Shown: positions 7,784 to 16,595 of the stretch, in pieces
Position numbering within the stretch: the stretch's first letter is position 1
Layout of the letters: every line of letters starts with the position of its first letter
Origin: Lachnospiraceae bacterium
GTDB lineage: Bacteria > Bacillota > Clostridia > Lachnospirales > Lachnospiraceae
Direction of reading: 5' to 3'
DNA length: 64,000 bases
NCBI GenBank assembly: GCA_017395635.1
Contig: JAFQOE010000051.1
Location: 1 to 64,000, forward strand
Made by a program: the position numbers and the translations under genes
Notes under the pieces: generated by a model
Database searches by the model: none
What the model was told of the DNA's origin: nothing
What the model saw: the letters and a program-made list of their open reading frames with translations, nothing else

Positions 7784-8809
7784 ATGAAAAAGATAAAAGT
7801 GTTAGTAGTAGAGGATTCTCTGTTGTTTCAAAGATTGCTTGTGGATAATCTGAGCAAAGATCCAATGATTGAAATTATTGGAGTGGCAAAGGATCCGTAT
7901 GAAGCAAGAGATCACATTGTTAAGCAAAAACCGGATGTTATGACGTTGGATTTGGAAATGCCTCGAATGGGTGGATTGGAGTTTCTAAGAAAACTGATGC
8001 CACAAGTACCGATTCCGACAGTAGTAATTACATCTTTAAGTGATAAGGTATTTGATGCGATTCGTGCAGGTGCAGTGGATTTTGTGGCAAAACCTAGCGG
8101 AAAAGATAGAAGTCAGATAGAGAGTTTTATTCAACAAGAACTGGCTGCAAAAGTAAAAATAGCATCTACGGTCAAAGTAGACAGGTTGAAGAAAACCAAA
8201 CCGGAATACCATCATTTGAATAGTTTGGCTCCGGGTGCAAGTAAAAAAGTAATTGCAATTGGTGCCTCTACTGGTGGAACGGAAGCGATTTATGAAGTGA
8301 TTTCTAAGTTTGAACAGGATATACCGGGGGTAGTAGTTGTGCAACATATGCCACCTGGTTTTACAAACATGTATGCGAATCGTCTTAACAACCAGTGCAA
8401 GGTTGTGGTTAAGGAGGCAGAAGACGGTGACAAAGTTGTGCCTGGGCAGGTGTTGATTGCAGCAGGTGATAAACATATGCGATTAAAGAAAGTGGGCGGT
8501 TCCTACGTTGTGGAGTGTAAAGCAGGAGAAAAAGTGAGTGGTCATTGTCCGTCTGTAGATGTATTGTTTCAATCAGTAGCAGAAACGGCAGGTAAGGATG
8601 CAATAGGAGTGATTCTTACCGGCATGGGGCGAGATGGTGCGGCAGGCTTGTTGCAAATGAAAAATGCAGGAGCGCTAACGGTGGGACAAGATCAAGCGAG
8701 TAGTGTAGTGTATGGAATGCCCAAGGAAGCATTTAAATGTGGGGCAGTTATGTATCAAGAACACTTAGATAATATAGCGGATAGAGTATATCGATTGCTG
8801 GAAAAATAG
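7784..8809 (+). CDS. cheB: Chemotaxis protein-glutamate methylesterase/deamidase CheB
   Basis: 341 residues. The receiver domain (1-125) has Asp56 in LDLEMPRMGG. The methylesterase domain (about 150-340) has the catalytic triad Ser162 (GASTGG), His188 (VVQHMPPGF) and Asp284 (GMGRDGAAG). It removes methyl groups from the receptor and is switched on by CheA phosphorylation, giving adaptation together with CheR. SD AGGAG before the ATG. Standard in all respects. Confidence 0.96.
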   Translation: MKKIKVLVVEDSLLFQRLLVDNLSKDPMIEIIGVAKDPYEARDHIVKQKPDVMTLDLEMPRMGGLEFLRKLMPQVPIPTVVITSLSDKVFDAIRAGAVDFVAKPSGKDRSQIESFIQQELAAKVKIASTVKVDRLKKTKPEYHHLNSLAPGASKKVIAIGASTGGTEAIYEVISKFEQDIPGVVVVQHMPPGFTNMYANRLNNQCKVVVKEAEDGDKVVPGQVLIAAGDKHMRLKKVGGSYVVECKAGEKVSGHCPSVDVLFQSVAETAGKDAIGVILTGMGRDGAAGLLQMKNAGALTVGQDQASSVVYGMPKEAFKCGAVMYQEHLDNIADRVYRLLEK

Positions 8810-8832
8810 ATTGAGACAGGAGGTATTTATGT

Positions 8833-9225
8833 ATGAAGACATTAGTAGCAGAAGACGATTTTGCCAGTCGTAAATTTATTACGAATTATTTGAGTCAATT
8901 TGGAGAGTGTGATGCCACAGTTGATGGTATGGAAGTTGTGGATGCGTTTATGATGGCATATGAAGATGAAGAGCCATATGACTTAGTATGTTTAGATGTG
9001 ATGATGCCGGTGATGGATGGGTATCAGGCATTGAAAGCGATTCGTGATATTGAGGTTGAGAAAGGCATTCCGGCTGAAAAGAGAGTAAAGATTGTTATGA
9101 TGACAGCATTGAATGAGGAGCGCAATGTGAAAAAAGCATTTGAAATGGGATGCACCGTATATTGTGCAAAACCGGTGGATGTTGAACGATTAAAAGGGGT
9201 GTTACAAAAGCTGTCCCTTGTGTAA
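8833..9225 (+). CDS. Single-domain response regulator, CheY-like
   Basis: 130-residue stand-alone receiver domain. Acidic pocket EDD at 7-9, phosphoacceptor in CLDVMMPVMDG (Asp near 55), Thr in MMTAL and Lys in AKPVD. SD AGGAGG is upstream. An overlapping ATG 4 nt earlier is out of frame. It lies between cheB and cheA, so it is the likely diffusible output or phosphate sink of CheA. No flagellar gene is near, so its target is open. Confidence 0.9.
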   Translation: MKTLVAEDDFASRKFITNYLSQFGECDATVDGMEVVDAFMMAYEDEEPYDLVCLDVMMPVMDGYQALKAIRDIEVEKGIPAEKRVKIVMMTALNEERNVKKAFEMGCTVYCAKPVDVERLKGVLQKLSLV

Positions 9226-9275
9226 TTAAGAAGCTACTGAATGGTTATGTCTAGTTTTTGAAAGGAGGTTATAGC

Positions 9276-11420
9276 GTGGCAGAAGAGTTTAACACAGACA
9301 GTATGTTAGATATGTACTTGTTTGAAAATAGACAATTGTTAGAAAATCTGGATGGAATTGTGTTAGAAAAGCAAAATGCCGACGGATTTGACGAGGATGA
9401 CGTTAATAGTATATTTCGTGTGATGCATACAATTAAAGGTTCTTCCGGAATTATGATGTTTGATAATATCACACATGTATCCCATAAGCTGGAAGATATT
9501 TTCTATTACATTCGTGAATCACAGCCGGAACAATTGAATCATAAAGAATTGGTATCGATTGTTCTTGATGTGTCCGGTTTCATTACACAGGAATTTGATA
9601 AGATTGAAGAGGGTGATGAAGCGGATGGTGATAATTCTGAATTGATGAAGGTTATGGATTCTTTTTTGGAAGCGATGAAGAACCATATTGAAAGTTCAGG
9701 AGAAGAGCTTCCGGAAGAGAACGTATATGTGGAGCCTAGTCAGTTTTATATTGCACCAATGGCAACGGAACAAAGTAAGTTCTTTAAGATATTGATTCGT
9801 TATCGCCAAGATACCATGATGTCTAATATCAGAGCTTATAATGTTGTATATTCTCTGAAAGACATTGCAGAGGATTTGTTATATACGCCGGAAGATATTT
9901 TGGGTGATGAAAAATCGGCAGATATCATTTTGGAAAATGGATTCTCCATGCTGTTGCAGACGCAGTCGGCGGAAGATGAAATAAGGAAGTTGGTAGATAA
10001 CTGTCCGGATATTTTACAGATTGATATTAACGAGTGTACTGCGCAAGAGTTTGTTCAAGGTTTTGAAGTAAAAGGAGCAGAAACACCTATTAAGATTGAT
10101 TTAGATTCAAGTGTTGAGGAGATTGAATCCAAATCCAAGGAAGAACAAGCTAAACAGGAAAAGAAAGAGGAATTAGAACCTGGTGATTATGTTGTTAAGG
10201 AAAAGACGCCGGGTCGTAAACAAACATTAGCAAAACATCAAAAGAAAGAGAAACAGAAAAAACAAAGTTTTATCAGTGTGAATATTGAAAAGATGGATAC
10301 ATTGATGGATTTGGTAGGTGAACTTGTGATTGCACAATCTGGAGTATTGCAAAATCCAGATTTGCAAGTGCCGGGACTGGATTTGACCAATTTCCAGAAA
10401 GCAGCAAGGCAAATGATGAAATTTTCATCGGATTTGCAGGACGTAATTATGTCTATGCGATTAATGCCATTGACGAATACATTCCAGAAAATGAATCGAA
10501 TCGTGTTTGATGTTTCCAGAAAACTAGGTAAAGAGATTGAACTTGAGATAATTGGTGAAGATACAGAAGTGGACAAGAAGATTATTGAGAATATTTCAGA
10601 TCCATTAATGCATTTGATTCGTAATTCGGTTGACCATGGAATTGAAATGCCGGAGGATCGAATTGCAGCAGGCAAATCACCAAAAGGTAAAATTACAATT
10701 GAAGCGCTGAATGAAGCCGGTAAAGTATTTATCATTGTAAAAGATAATGGAAAAGGTCTGGATAGTGACGCCATTTATCAGAAAGCAAAGATGAATGAAT
10801 TGATACCGGACGGTAAGCATCGTTCTGATTTTACAGATAAGGAGTTGTACCAATACATTACCTATCCGGGATTTTCTACCAAAGAAAAGGTTACAGAATA
10901 TTCCGGACGAGGTGTTGGAATGGATGTAGTGGTGAAGAATATTCAAAGTATTGGTGGTCGTTTGGAAATTGATAGTAAAAAGGGTGAAGGCTCGACCATG
11001 ACTTTGAAGATTCCACTTACCCTTGCCATTATCGAAGGCATTGTGGTGAAACTTGGTGAGAGTACATTTGTAATTGAGACAAGTAATATTCAGGAATTTA
11101 TGAAAGCCAAGGATTGTCAGCTTGTGAAAGAACCGAATGGTGAAGAATATGCGGTAGTCCGTGATGAGTATTATCCGGTTGTAAGGTTAGAGGATAAGTA
11201 TCATTTGGAATTACAAGATACAGAGAAGAGTGTAGTAATTATTCTTGAACATGAAGGTCAAAGAATTGCTGTTTTTGCTGATAAATTAGTTGGTCAGCAG
11301 GAGATTGTTGTGAAACCGATACCGAATTATGTACCTAAGGTAGATGGATTATCCGGATGTACCCAGTTAGGTGATGGAAGTATTGCTTTGATTTTGGATG
11401 TTGCAGGATTGAAAAGTTAG
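9276..11420 (+). CDS. cheA: Chemotaxis histidine kinase CheA
   Basis: 714 residues from the GTG at 9276, which has a perfect SD (AAAGGAGG, 7-nt gap). Domains in order: P1/Hpt (about 5-130) with phospho-His51 in MHTIKGSSG; a response-regulator-binding P2 region (about 165-275); a charged linker rich in Lys and Glu; P3 dimerisation (about 335-400); P4 ATPase with HLIRNSVDHGIE, DNGKGLD and GRGVGMDVV; and a P5 CheW-like domain at the end. It phosphorylates the CheY-like and CheB receivers in response to the MCP. Full length with no defect seen. Confidence 0.96.
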   Translation: MAEEFNTDSMLDMYLFENRQLLENLDGIVLEKQNADGFDEDDVNSIFRVMHTIKGSSGIMMFDNITHVSHKLEDIFYYIRESQPEQLNHKELVSIVLDVSGFITQEFDKIEEGDEADGDNSELMKVMDSFLEAMKNHIESSGEELPEENVYVEPSQFYIAPMATEQSKFFKILIRYRQDTMMSNIRAYNVVYSLKDIAEDLLYTPEDILGDEKSADIILENGFSMLLQTQSAEDEIRKLVDNCPDILQIDINECTAQEFVQGFEVKGAETPIKIDLDSSVEEIESKSKEEQAKQEKKEELEPGDYVVKEKTPGRKQTLAKHQKKEKQKKQSFISVNIEKMDTLMDLVGELVIAQSGVLQNPDLQVPGLDLTNFQKAARQMMKFSSDLQDVIMSMRLMPLTNTFQKMNRIVFDVSRKLGKEIELEIIGEDTEVDKKIIENISDPLMHLIRNSVDHGIEMPEDRIAAGKSPKGKITIEALNEAGKVFIIVKDNGKGLDSDAIYQKAKMNELIPDGKHRSDFTDKELYQYITYPGFSTKEKVTEYSGRGVGMDVVVKNIQSIGGRLEIDSKKGEGSTMTLKIPLTLAIIEGIVVKLGESTFVIETSNIQEFMKAKDCQLVKEPNGEEYAVVRDEYYPVVRLEDKYHLELQDTEKSVVIILEHEGQRIAVFADKLVGQQEIVVKPIPNYVPKVDGLSGCTQLGDGSIALILDVAGLKS

Positions 11421-11431
11421 AGAAGGGAGAG

Positions 11432-11992
11432 ATGAGTGTGCAAGAAGAAATGATTCAGGAAGAAATGCAGGAAGAAGATGTTTTAAGTACGGAAAAAGGC
11501 AAATTTATGACATTCAAAAACTGCGGTGAATATTATGGAATCGAACTAAAATATGTAGTTGAAATCGTTGGTATTCAGAAAATTACAGCGATTCCGGAAG
11601 TTGAGGATTACATCAAAGGATTGATTAATTTGCGAGGCAAGATTATTCCTGTTATTGATGTGAGAGTACGATTCAAGCAGGAACCATTTGAGTATAATGA
11701 CAGAACCTGTATCGTGATTATTAACGTGAATGATGTGGTTGTCGGTTTGATTGTGGAAACAATTGCAGAAGTTGTTGAGATTACAGATGATAATATTGTT
11801 CCTCCTCCAACGCTGAATCCAAAGAATGTGAAAAATCAGTACATATATGGCTTGGGTAAAGTGGGAGATTCGGTGAAAATGTTATTGGATCCAAACAAGC
11901 TAATTAAGGATGAAGAATTAAGCTTTTTAGAAGATGTGGTTAATCAAGCTGAAAGCAATGAAGAAGAAACAGCAGAGGAAAGTGAGGAATAG
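11432..11992 (+). CDS. cheW: Chemotaxis coupling protein CheW
   Basis: 186 residues. The CheW fold spans about 22-165 (ENTIRE core includes EYYGIELKYVVEIVG, LINLRGKIIPVIDVR and YIYGLGKV). It links CheA to the receptor. There are acidic tails at both ends, about 20 residues N-terminal and about 20 C-terminal, longer than the minimal CheW. Start is uncertain: ATG 11432 is only 2-3 nt from the GGGAG SD, while GTG 11438 has an 8-nt gap and may be the real start. Confidence 0.94.
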   Translation: MSVQEEMIQEEMQEEDVLSTEKGKFMTFKNCGEYYGIELKYVVEIVGIQKITAIPEVEDYIKGLINLRGKIIPVIDVRVRFKQEPFEYNDRTCIVIINVNDVVVGLIVETIAEVVEITDDNIVPPPTLNPKNVKNQYIYGLGKVGDSVKMLLDPNKLIKDEELSFLEDVVNQAESNEEETAEESEE

Positions 11993-11995
11993 AAT

Positions 11996-13357
11996 ATGAA
12001 AAAAGTTAAAATTAAAGCAAGAATTATAATAAGCTTTGTGTCAATTGCAATTTGGGGTTTGCTTACGGCAGTAGTTTGTGGCGGTGCAATTATGGCGGTA
12101 TCGGACGGAGCGAGTGACGATATGTTATCAATCGTTGCGAAATTGGTTGGATTGATGATGTTAATTATGATTGTCAGTTCAGTATTGTCTGCCAAGATGA
12201 TAATTAATGGTATTGCGAATCCGGTAGCGGAGTTGACAAAAGCGGCAAATCAGTTGGCAAGCGGTGATGTAGAAGTTGAATTTTCTGAGCGTAAGGCAGA
12301 GGATGAAATTACAGATTTGATTAATTCATTTAAAGTAATGGCAAACAATATTAAAGGACAGGCAAAAGCAGCACATGAGTTATCTCAAGGTAATCTGGCA
12401 ATTGAGGTTACTCCACATTCGGAAAAAGATATCTTAGGTTTAGCTTTAAGAGAAATTGTGGATGATTATAATATTTTATTAGCAGCCATGAAAGAGTCTA
12501 CTACACAGGTAACTGCCGGTGCCGGACAAGTGGCAAGTGCCAGCCAGGCATTAGCACAGGGTTCTACTGAACAGGCGAGTGCAATTGAGCAGATTACAGC
12601 ATCTATGAATGAAATTGCAGAAAAGACACGTGTCAATGCAACACAGGCTGGTGATGCAGATAAGCTTGCACAGAATGTGGCAAAAGAAGCAGAGGCAGGC
12701 AATGAAAAGATGAAAGAAATGGTTGCTGCCATGAAGGAAATTAATAAGTCTTCTGTAGAAATTTCTAAGATTATTAAGACGATAGACGATATTGCATTCC
12801 AGACTAATATTTTGGCGTTGAATGCAACGGTAGAAGCTGCAAGAGCAGGTGTACATGGTAAGGGTTTTGCAGTGGTTGCTGAAGAAGTTCGTAATTTAGC
12901 TGAAAAGAGTGCACAGGCTGCGAATGAAACAGGTGACATGATTAACAATTCTATTAGTAAGGTAAATAATGGTTCTGAGCTTGCATTAGAAACAGCAAGA
13001 TCTTTAGAGGAAATTGTAAAGAATGTAGAAATGACAGCAGAGTTAATTGATAGTATTGCAATGGCAACCAATAACCAGGCTACTGCAGTGACAGAGATTA
13101 ATCAGGGAATTGGTCAGGTATCTGTGGTTGTGCAGAATAACTCAGCAAGTAGTGAAGAATGTGCTGCAAGTAGTGAAGAGCTTGCAAATCAGGCAGAAGC
13201 ATTGATTCAGATGTTAGGAAAATATCAATTAAAAGAAGCAGAAAGAGGAAATGTAGTATCTGCAACTCACAATAATAGTTATGTGAAGCGTTCTTCATCA
13301 GCAAAGAGAAATAATGAGTCAATTATCTCTTTGGAAGGGGACTTCGGCAAATACTAA
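11996..13357 (+). CDS. Methyl-accepting chemotaxis protein lacking an extracellular sensor domain
   Basis: 453 residues, last gene of the chemosensory operon. TM1 is about 9-34 and TM2 about 44-67, with only some 10-12 residues between them, so there is almost nothing outside the membrane to bind a ligand. A HAMP domain (about 66-120), then the cytoplasmic signalling coiled coil with the conserved tip (VVAEEVRNLAEKSAQAA, about 295-315). Gln/Glu-rich methylation helices flank it. There is no CheR-tether pentapeptide at the C-terminus. It may sense membrane state or a cytoplasmic signal, or take input from the PAS kinase. A strong terminator follows. Confidence 0.93.
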   Translation: MKKVKIKARIIISFVSIAIWGLLTAVVCGGAIMAVSDGASDDMLSIVAKLVGLMMLIMIVSSVLSAKMIINGIANPVAELTKAANQLASGDVEVEFSERKAEDEITDLINSFKVMANNIKGQAKAAHELSQGNLAIEVTPHSEKDILGLALREIVDDYNILLAAMKESTTQVTAGAGQVASASQALAQGSTEQASAIEQITASMNEIAEKTRVNATQAGDADKLAQNVAKEAEAGNEKMKEMVAAMKEINKSSVEISKIIKTIDDIAFQTNILALNATVEAARAGVHGKGFAVVAEEVRNLAEKSAQAANETGDMINNSISKVNNGSELALETARSLEEIVKNVEMTAELIDSIAMATNNQATAVTEINQGIGQVSVVVQNNSASSEECAASSEELANQAEALIQMLGKYQLKEAERGNVVSATHNNSYVKRSSSAKRNNESIISLEGDFGKY

Positions 13358-13389
13358 GCTGAACATAATTCATATAAGTAAATGAAGAA

Positions 13390-13430
13390 GTGCCGAGAGC
13401 GAATGGAATTTCGCATCTCGGTACTTTTTT
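13390..13430 (+). terminator. Terminator of the chemosensory operon
   Basis: GTGCCGAGAGCGAAT and ATTTCGCATCTCGGTAC form a long stem with a short loop, followed by TTTTTT at 13425-13430. Confidence 0.9.
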
Positions 13431-13466
13431 GCTATTGGAAGCAATCTTTAGTCTTTTTAACTTCGG

Positions 13467-13495
13467 TTTACAAAAGATGACTTTCAATGTAAAAT
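13467..13495 (+). promoter_or_regulatory. Sigma-A promoter of the topoisomerase III gene
   Basis: TTTACA (13467-13472), 17-nt spacer, TAAAAT (13490-13495). The predicted transcript would start near 13502, so a start codon at 13505 is unlikely. Confidence 0.65.
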
Positions 13496-13519
13496 ATAGA
13501 CAGTGTGCATAAGAGAATA

Positions 13520-15664
13520 ATGAGAAAGTCAGGTAGTAATTTGAAGAATTTGTATATAGCAGAGAAACCGAGTGTGGCAAGAGAATTTGCAAAAGCTCTT
13601 AAGATTAGTGGAGGTAGCAAAGATGGTTATATTGAATCATCTGATTCGATTGTTACATGGTGTGTCGGCCATTTGGTGACAATGAGTTATCCGGAGGAAT
13701 ACGATGAGGCATTGAAAAAATGGACACTGGAGCCTTTACCATTTTTACCGGAGCAGTTCAAATACCAGGTGATTGATGAAGTTGCAAAACAGTTTGATAT
13801 TGTAAAAGGTCTATTGAATCGTGAGGATGTAGGTTGTATTTATGTCTGTACTGACTCCGGACGAGAAGGAGAGTATATATATCGTTTGGTAGATCAGATG
13901 GCTGAAGTACCGGATACAAAAGCCAAAAAGCGAGTTTGGATTGATTCTCAGACGGAAGAAGAAATTATGCGTGGAATTAAAGAAGCAAAGGATTTACATG
14001 AGTACGATAATCTTTGTGCTTCAGCATATCTTCGTGCCAAAGAAGATTATCTGATGGGAATTAATTTTTCACGATTATTAACTTTGAAATACAGTTATAC
14101 GATTAAGAATTATCTTGGGAAAGATAAATGTGTGGTGTCGGTAGGACGAGTTATGACTTGTGTTCTTGGGATGATTGTAAAGAGAGAGCGAGAGATTCGG
14201 CAGTTCGTAAAGACTCCATTTTATCGTGTCATTGGCAATGTGGCTTTGGCTGATGGAACCTTTGAGGCAGAATGGAAAGCAGTGGAAGGAACGAGATATT
14301 TTAATTCACCACTGTTATACAAGGAAAATGGTTTTAAGGAAGAAAAAGATGCCAAGAAGCTTATAGAAGAGATGACTGGAAATGGAGAAAGTCTTTCGGT
14401 AGCGGATACAGAAAAGATAGCGAATAAGGAAACAATAGGAACAGGCTATTCGCAAGATGGACATCCACTTGCTCTGATTGAAAAAGTGGAGAAGAAAAAA
14501 GAGAATAAGAATGCTCCATTGTTGTACAACCTAGCAGAACTTCAGAATGATTGCTCCAGATTGTTTAAGATTAGTCCGGATCAGACGTTGCAGATTGCAC
14601 AAGAACTGTATGAAAAGAAACTGGTTACTTATCCAAGAACAGATGCCAGAGTATTATCGACAGCGGTAAGTAAAGAGATATATAAGAACATTTCCGGACT
14701 CAAAAATATACCTTCTATGAAGGCTTATGCAGAGCATATATTAGAGAGTGGAAGTTATAAAGGAATTGCCAAGACAAGATACGTTAACGATAAACAGATT
14801 ACAGACCATTATGCGATTATTCCAACCGGTCAGGGATTAAATGCTTTTGGAAGCTTGCATGATACGGCGAAGAAAGTCTATGAGATTATTGTAAGACGTT
14901 TTCTTAGCATTTTCTATCCGCCGGCAATTTATCAGAAGTTGTCGTTGACGTTAGACCGTAATGGTGAAAAGTTGTTTGCAAACTTTAAGGTGTTGGTTGA
15001 CGCTGGATATCTTCCGATTACAGTGAATTCTTTTGGTAAACAGAAGGATGAAGAAGACAAATATTCCAAGGAAATGGTCGACATCGCCATGAACTTGAAA
15101 AAAGGTATGCAGTTATCGGTTGAAGGATTTGAAATCAAAGAAGGGGAAACATCCCCGCCAAAGCGATATAGCTCAGGTACACTAATACTTGCCATGGAAA
15201 ATGCCGGTCAGTTGATTGAGGATGAAGAATTGCGTGCCCAGATTAAGGGTAGTGGTATCGGAACTTCCGCAACTAGAGCAGAGATAATCAAAAAGCTTGT
15301 AAACAATAAGTATTTGGATTTGAACAAAAAGACCCAGATTATCACCCCGACGCTTATGGGAGAAATGATACATGATGTGGTTGCATTTTCAATCAAATCC
15401 CTATTGAATCCGGAGTTGACTGCCAGTTGGGAAAAAGGTCTTTCCTATGTAGCAGAGGGTACTATTACCGAGGATGAATATATGAAGAAGCTTGAGGACT
15501 TTATACAGAAACGTACGGATGCAGTTAAAGGATTGAATAATCAGTATCAGCTTCGCGCCTATTTTGACTATGCAGCTCAGTTTTACAAAAAGGAACCGGT
15601 TAAGAAGTCTGGGGGCAATAAGAAGGGTGCAAAAAAACAATCTTCAGATAATGTAGCGGAATAG
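13520..15664 (+). CDS. topB: DNA topoisomerase III-like type IA topoisomerase
   Basis: About 714 residues. The Toprim domain has IAEKPSVAREFA near the start and TDSGREGEYIYRL. The type IA core has SVGRVMTC, the catalytic Tyr in TYPRTDAR (about residue 371) and GIGTSATRAEII. It relaxes and decatenates DNA through a 5'-phosphotyrosine. There is no C-terminal zinc ribbon, only a Lys-rich tail, as in Firmicutes TopB. Start is uncertain: GTG 13505 is too close to the predicted transcript start, ATG 13520 has a weak SD, and TTG 13541 is preceded by AGGTAG. Its promoter is private, upstream of the gene. Confidence 0.9.
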   Translation: MRKSGSNLKNLYIAEKPSVAREFAKALKISGGSKDGYIESSDSIVTWCVGHLVTMSYPEEYDEALKKWTLEPLPFLPEQFKYQVIDEVAKQFDIVKGLLNREDVGCIYVCTDSGREGEYIYRLVDQMAEVPDTKAKKRVWIDSQTEEEIMRGIKEAKDLHEYDNLCASAYLRAKEDYLMGINFSRLLTLKYSYTIKNYLGKDKCVVSVGRVMTCVLGMIVKREREIRQFVKTPFYRVIGNVALADGTFEAEWKAVEGTRYFNSPLLYKENGFKEEKDAKKLIEEMTGNGESLSVADTEKIANKETIGTGYSQDGHPLALIEKVEKKKENKNAPLLYNLAELQNDCSRLFKISPDQTLQIAQELYEKKLVTYPRTDARVLSTAVSKEIYKNISGLKNIPSMKAYAEHILESGSYKGIAKTRYVNDKQITDHYAIIPTGQGLNAFGSLHDTAKKVYEIIVRRFLSIFYPPAIYQKLSLTLDRNGEKLFANFKVLVDAGYLPITVNSFGKQKDEEDKYSKEMVDIAMNLKKGMQLSVEGFEIKEGETSPPKRYSSGTLILAMENAGQLIEDEELRAQIKGSGIGTSATRAEIIKKLVNNKYLDLNKKTQIITPTLMGEMIHDVVAFSIKSLLNPELTASWEKGLSYVAEGTITEDEYMKKLEDFIQKRTDAVKGLNNQYQLRAYFDYAAQFYKKEPVKKSGGNKKGAKKQSSDNVAE

Positions 15665-15750
15665 GAGTTAAACTTACACAAGCCGGTGACAGTTTTTAAG
15701 AGTTTTGCAATTACCTATCTTTATTGAATGATGTAAGGAGGATATGATAA

Positions 15751-16422
15751 ATGAGTGAACAGGTTACAATTAAAGAATTATATGATTTAAATGAGACAAT
15801 GGCAAAATCATTATTAGAAGAGGCGACTTATCCATGGGAAGTACTTCCAAAGATTGGTGATTTTATTAAGGAATTGGGAAAAACACTTCCGAAGGATATT
15901 TATGAAGAAAGAGAAGATAATGTGTGGATTGCAAAATCTGCAAAGATATATCCTAATAATTATATTGCGGGTCCTTGTATTATAGGTGAGCGTACAGAGG
16001 TGCGTCCGGGTGCCTTTATCCGTGGTAATGCATTAGTTGGCAATGACTGTGTGGTTGGCAATTCCACTGAGCTTAAGAATGTAATCCTCTTTAATCATGT
16101 ACAGGTGCCACATTACAATTATGTAGGAGATTCCGTGCTTGGATTTTATTCCCATATGGGCGCAGGGTCTATCACCTCTAATGTTAAGGCAGATAAGACA
16201 TTGGTGCATGTAAAGGGCGAGGATTTTGAAATTGATACCGGGCTTAAGAAATTTGGTGCAATGCTCGGCGACCATGTGGAAATCGGCTGTAATTCAGTAT
16301 TGAATCCGGGTTCTGTTATCTGTCAGGATTCTAATGTATATCCGGTAAGCATGGTGAGGGGAGTAGTTCCGGCACATTCCATTTATAAGGATAAGGGGAC
16401 GATTGTTCCAAAGAAGGAATGA
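15751..16422 (+). CDS. Left-handed beta-helix (hexapeptide repeat) protein, GlmU C-terminal-like
   Basis: 223 residues. A short helical N-terminus (1-60), then about 10 hexapeptide turns (60-215) such as IGERTEVRPGAFI, ELKNVILFNHVQVPHYNYVGDSVLG and GAGSITSNV. This matches the acetyltransferase/LbH half of GlmU and is usually labelled a UDP-N-acetylglucosamine pyrophosphorylase-related protein. The N-terminal uridylyltransferase domain is missing, so it cannot be full GlmU. It is probably an acyl- or nucleotidyl-sugar acetyltransferase with unknown substrate. SD AAGGAGG and a strong terminator frame it as a single-gene unit. Confidence 0.8.
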   Translation: MSEQVTIKELYDLNETMAKSLLEEATYPWEVLPKIGDFIKELGKTLPKDIYEEREDNVWIAKSAKIYPNNYIAGPCIIGERTEVRPGAFIRGNALVGNDCVVGNSTELKNVILFNHVQVPHYNYVGDSVLGFYSHMGAGSITSNVKADKTLVHVKGEDFEIDTGLKKFGAMLGDHVEIGCNSVLNPGSVICQDSNVYPVSMVRGVVPAHSIYKDKGTIVPKKE

Positions 16423-16427
16423 GATAA

Positions 16428-16460
16428 AAGAGGCTGGTTGATAATTTCCAGCCTCTTTTT
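16428..16460 (+). terminator. Terminator of the beta-helix protein gene
   Basis: AAAGAGGCTGG, 9-nt loop, CCAGCCTCTTTTT, directly after the stop codon. A textbook rho-independent terminator. Confidence 0.9.
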
Positions 16461-16473
16461 GTGTTAACAATGA

Positions 16474-16586
16474 GCCAAGTGGATTCATGCTTGCATGAAA
16501 ATCCATTTGGCGAATGTCCATCACTGAGCATGCTTTGCATGCGATGTGTGGTGTTAACTACATCGAGTAGGAGACAGCCTACTCGA
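16474..16586. repeat. Cluster of intergenic palindromes between convergent genes
   Basis: Three palindromes in about 110 bp: GCCAAGTGGATT / AATCCATTTGGC (16474-16511) around an inner ATGC-TT-GCAT; GCATGC-TTT-GCATGC (16528-16542); and TCGAGTAGG / CCTACTCGA (16563-16586). The nested layout resembles the elements at 3797-3844 and 4127-4202. The last one may terminate the minus-strand gene, although it lacks a T-tract. Confidence 0.7.
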
Positions 16587-16595
16587 TTCCTGTCT

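Noticed and set aside
10238..10774. 178-codon minus-strand ORF inside cheA
   Set aside because: Antisense to a well-conserved kinase domain and Ser/Ile-rich as expected for a shadow frame.
12466..13071. 201-codon minus-strand ORF inside the MCP gene
   Set aside because: A shadow of the Ala/Glu-rich MCP coding frame; no SD and no domain.
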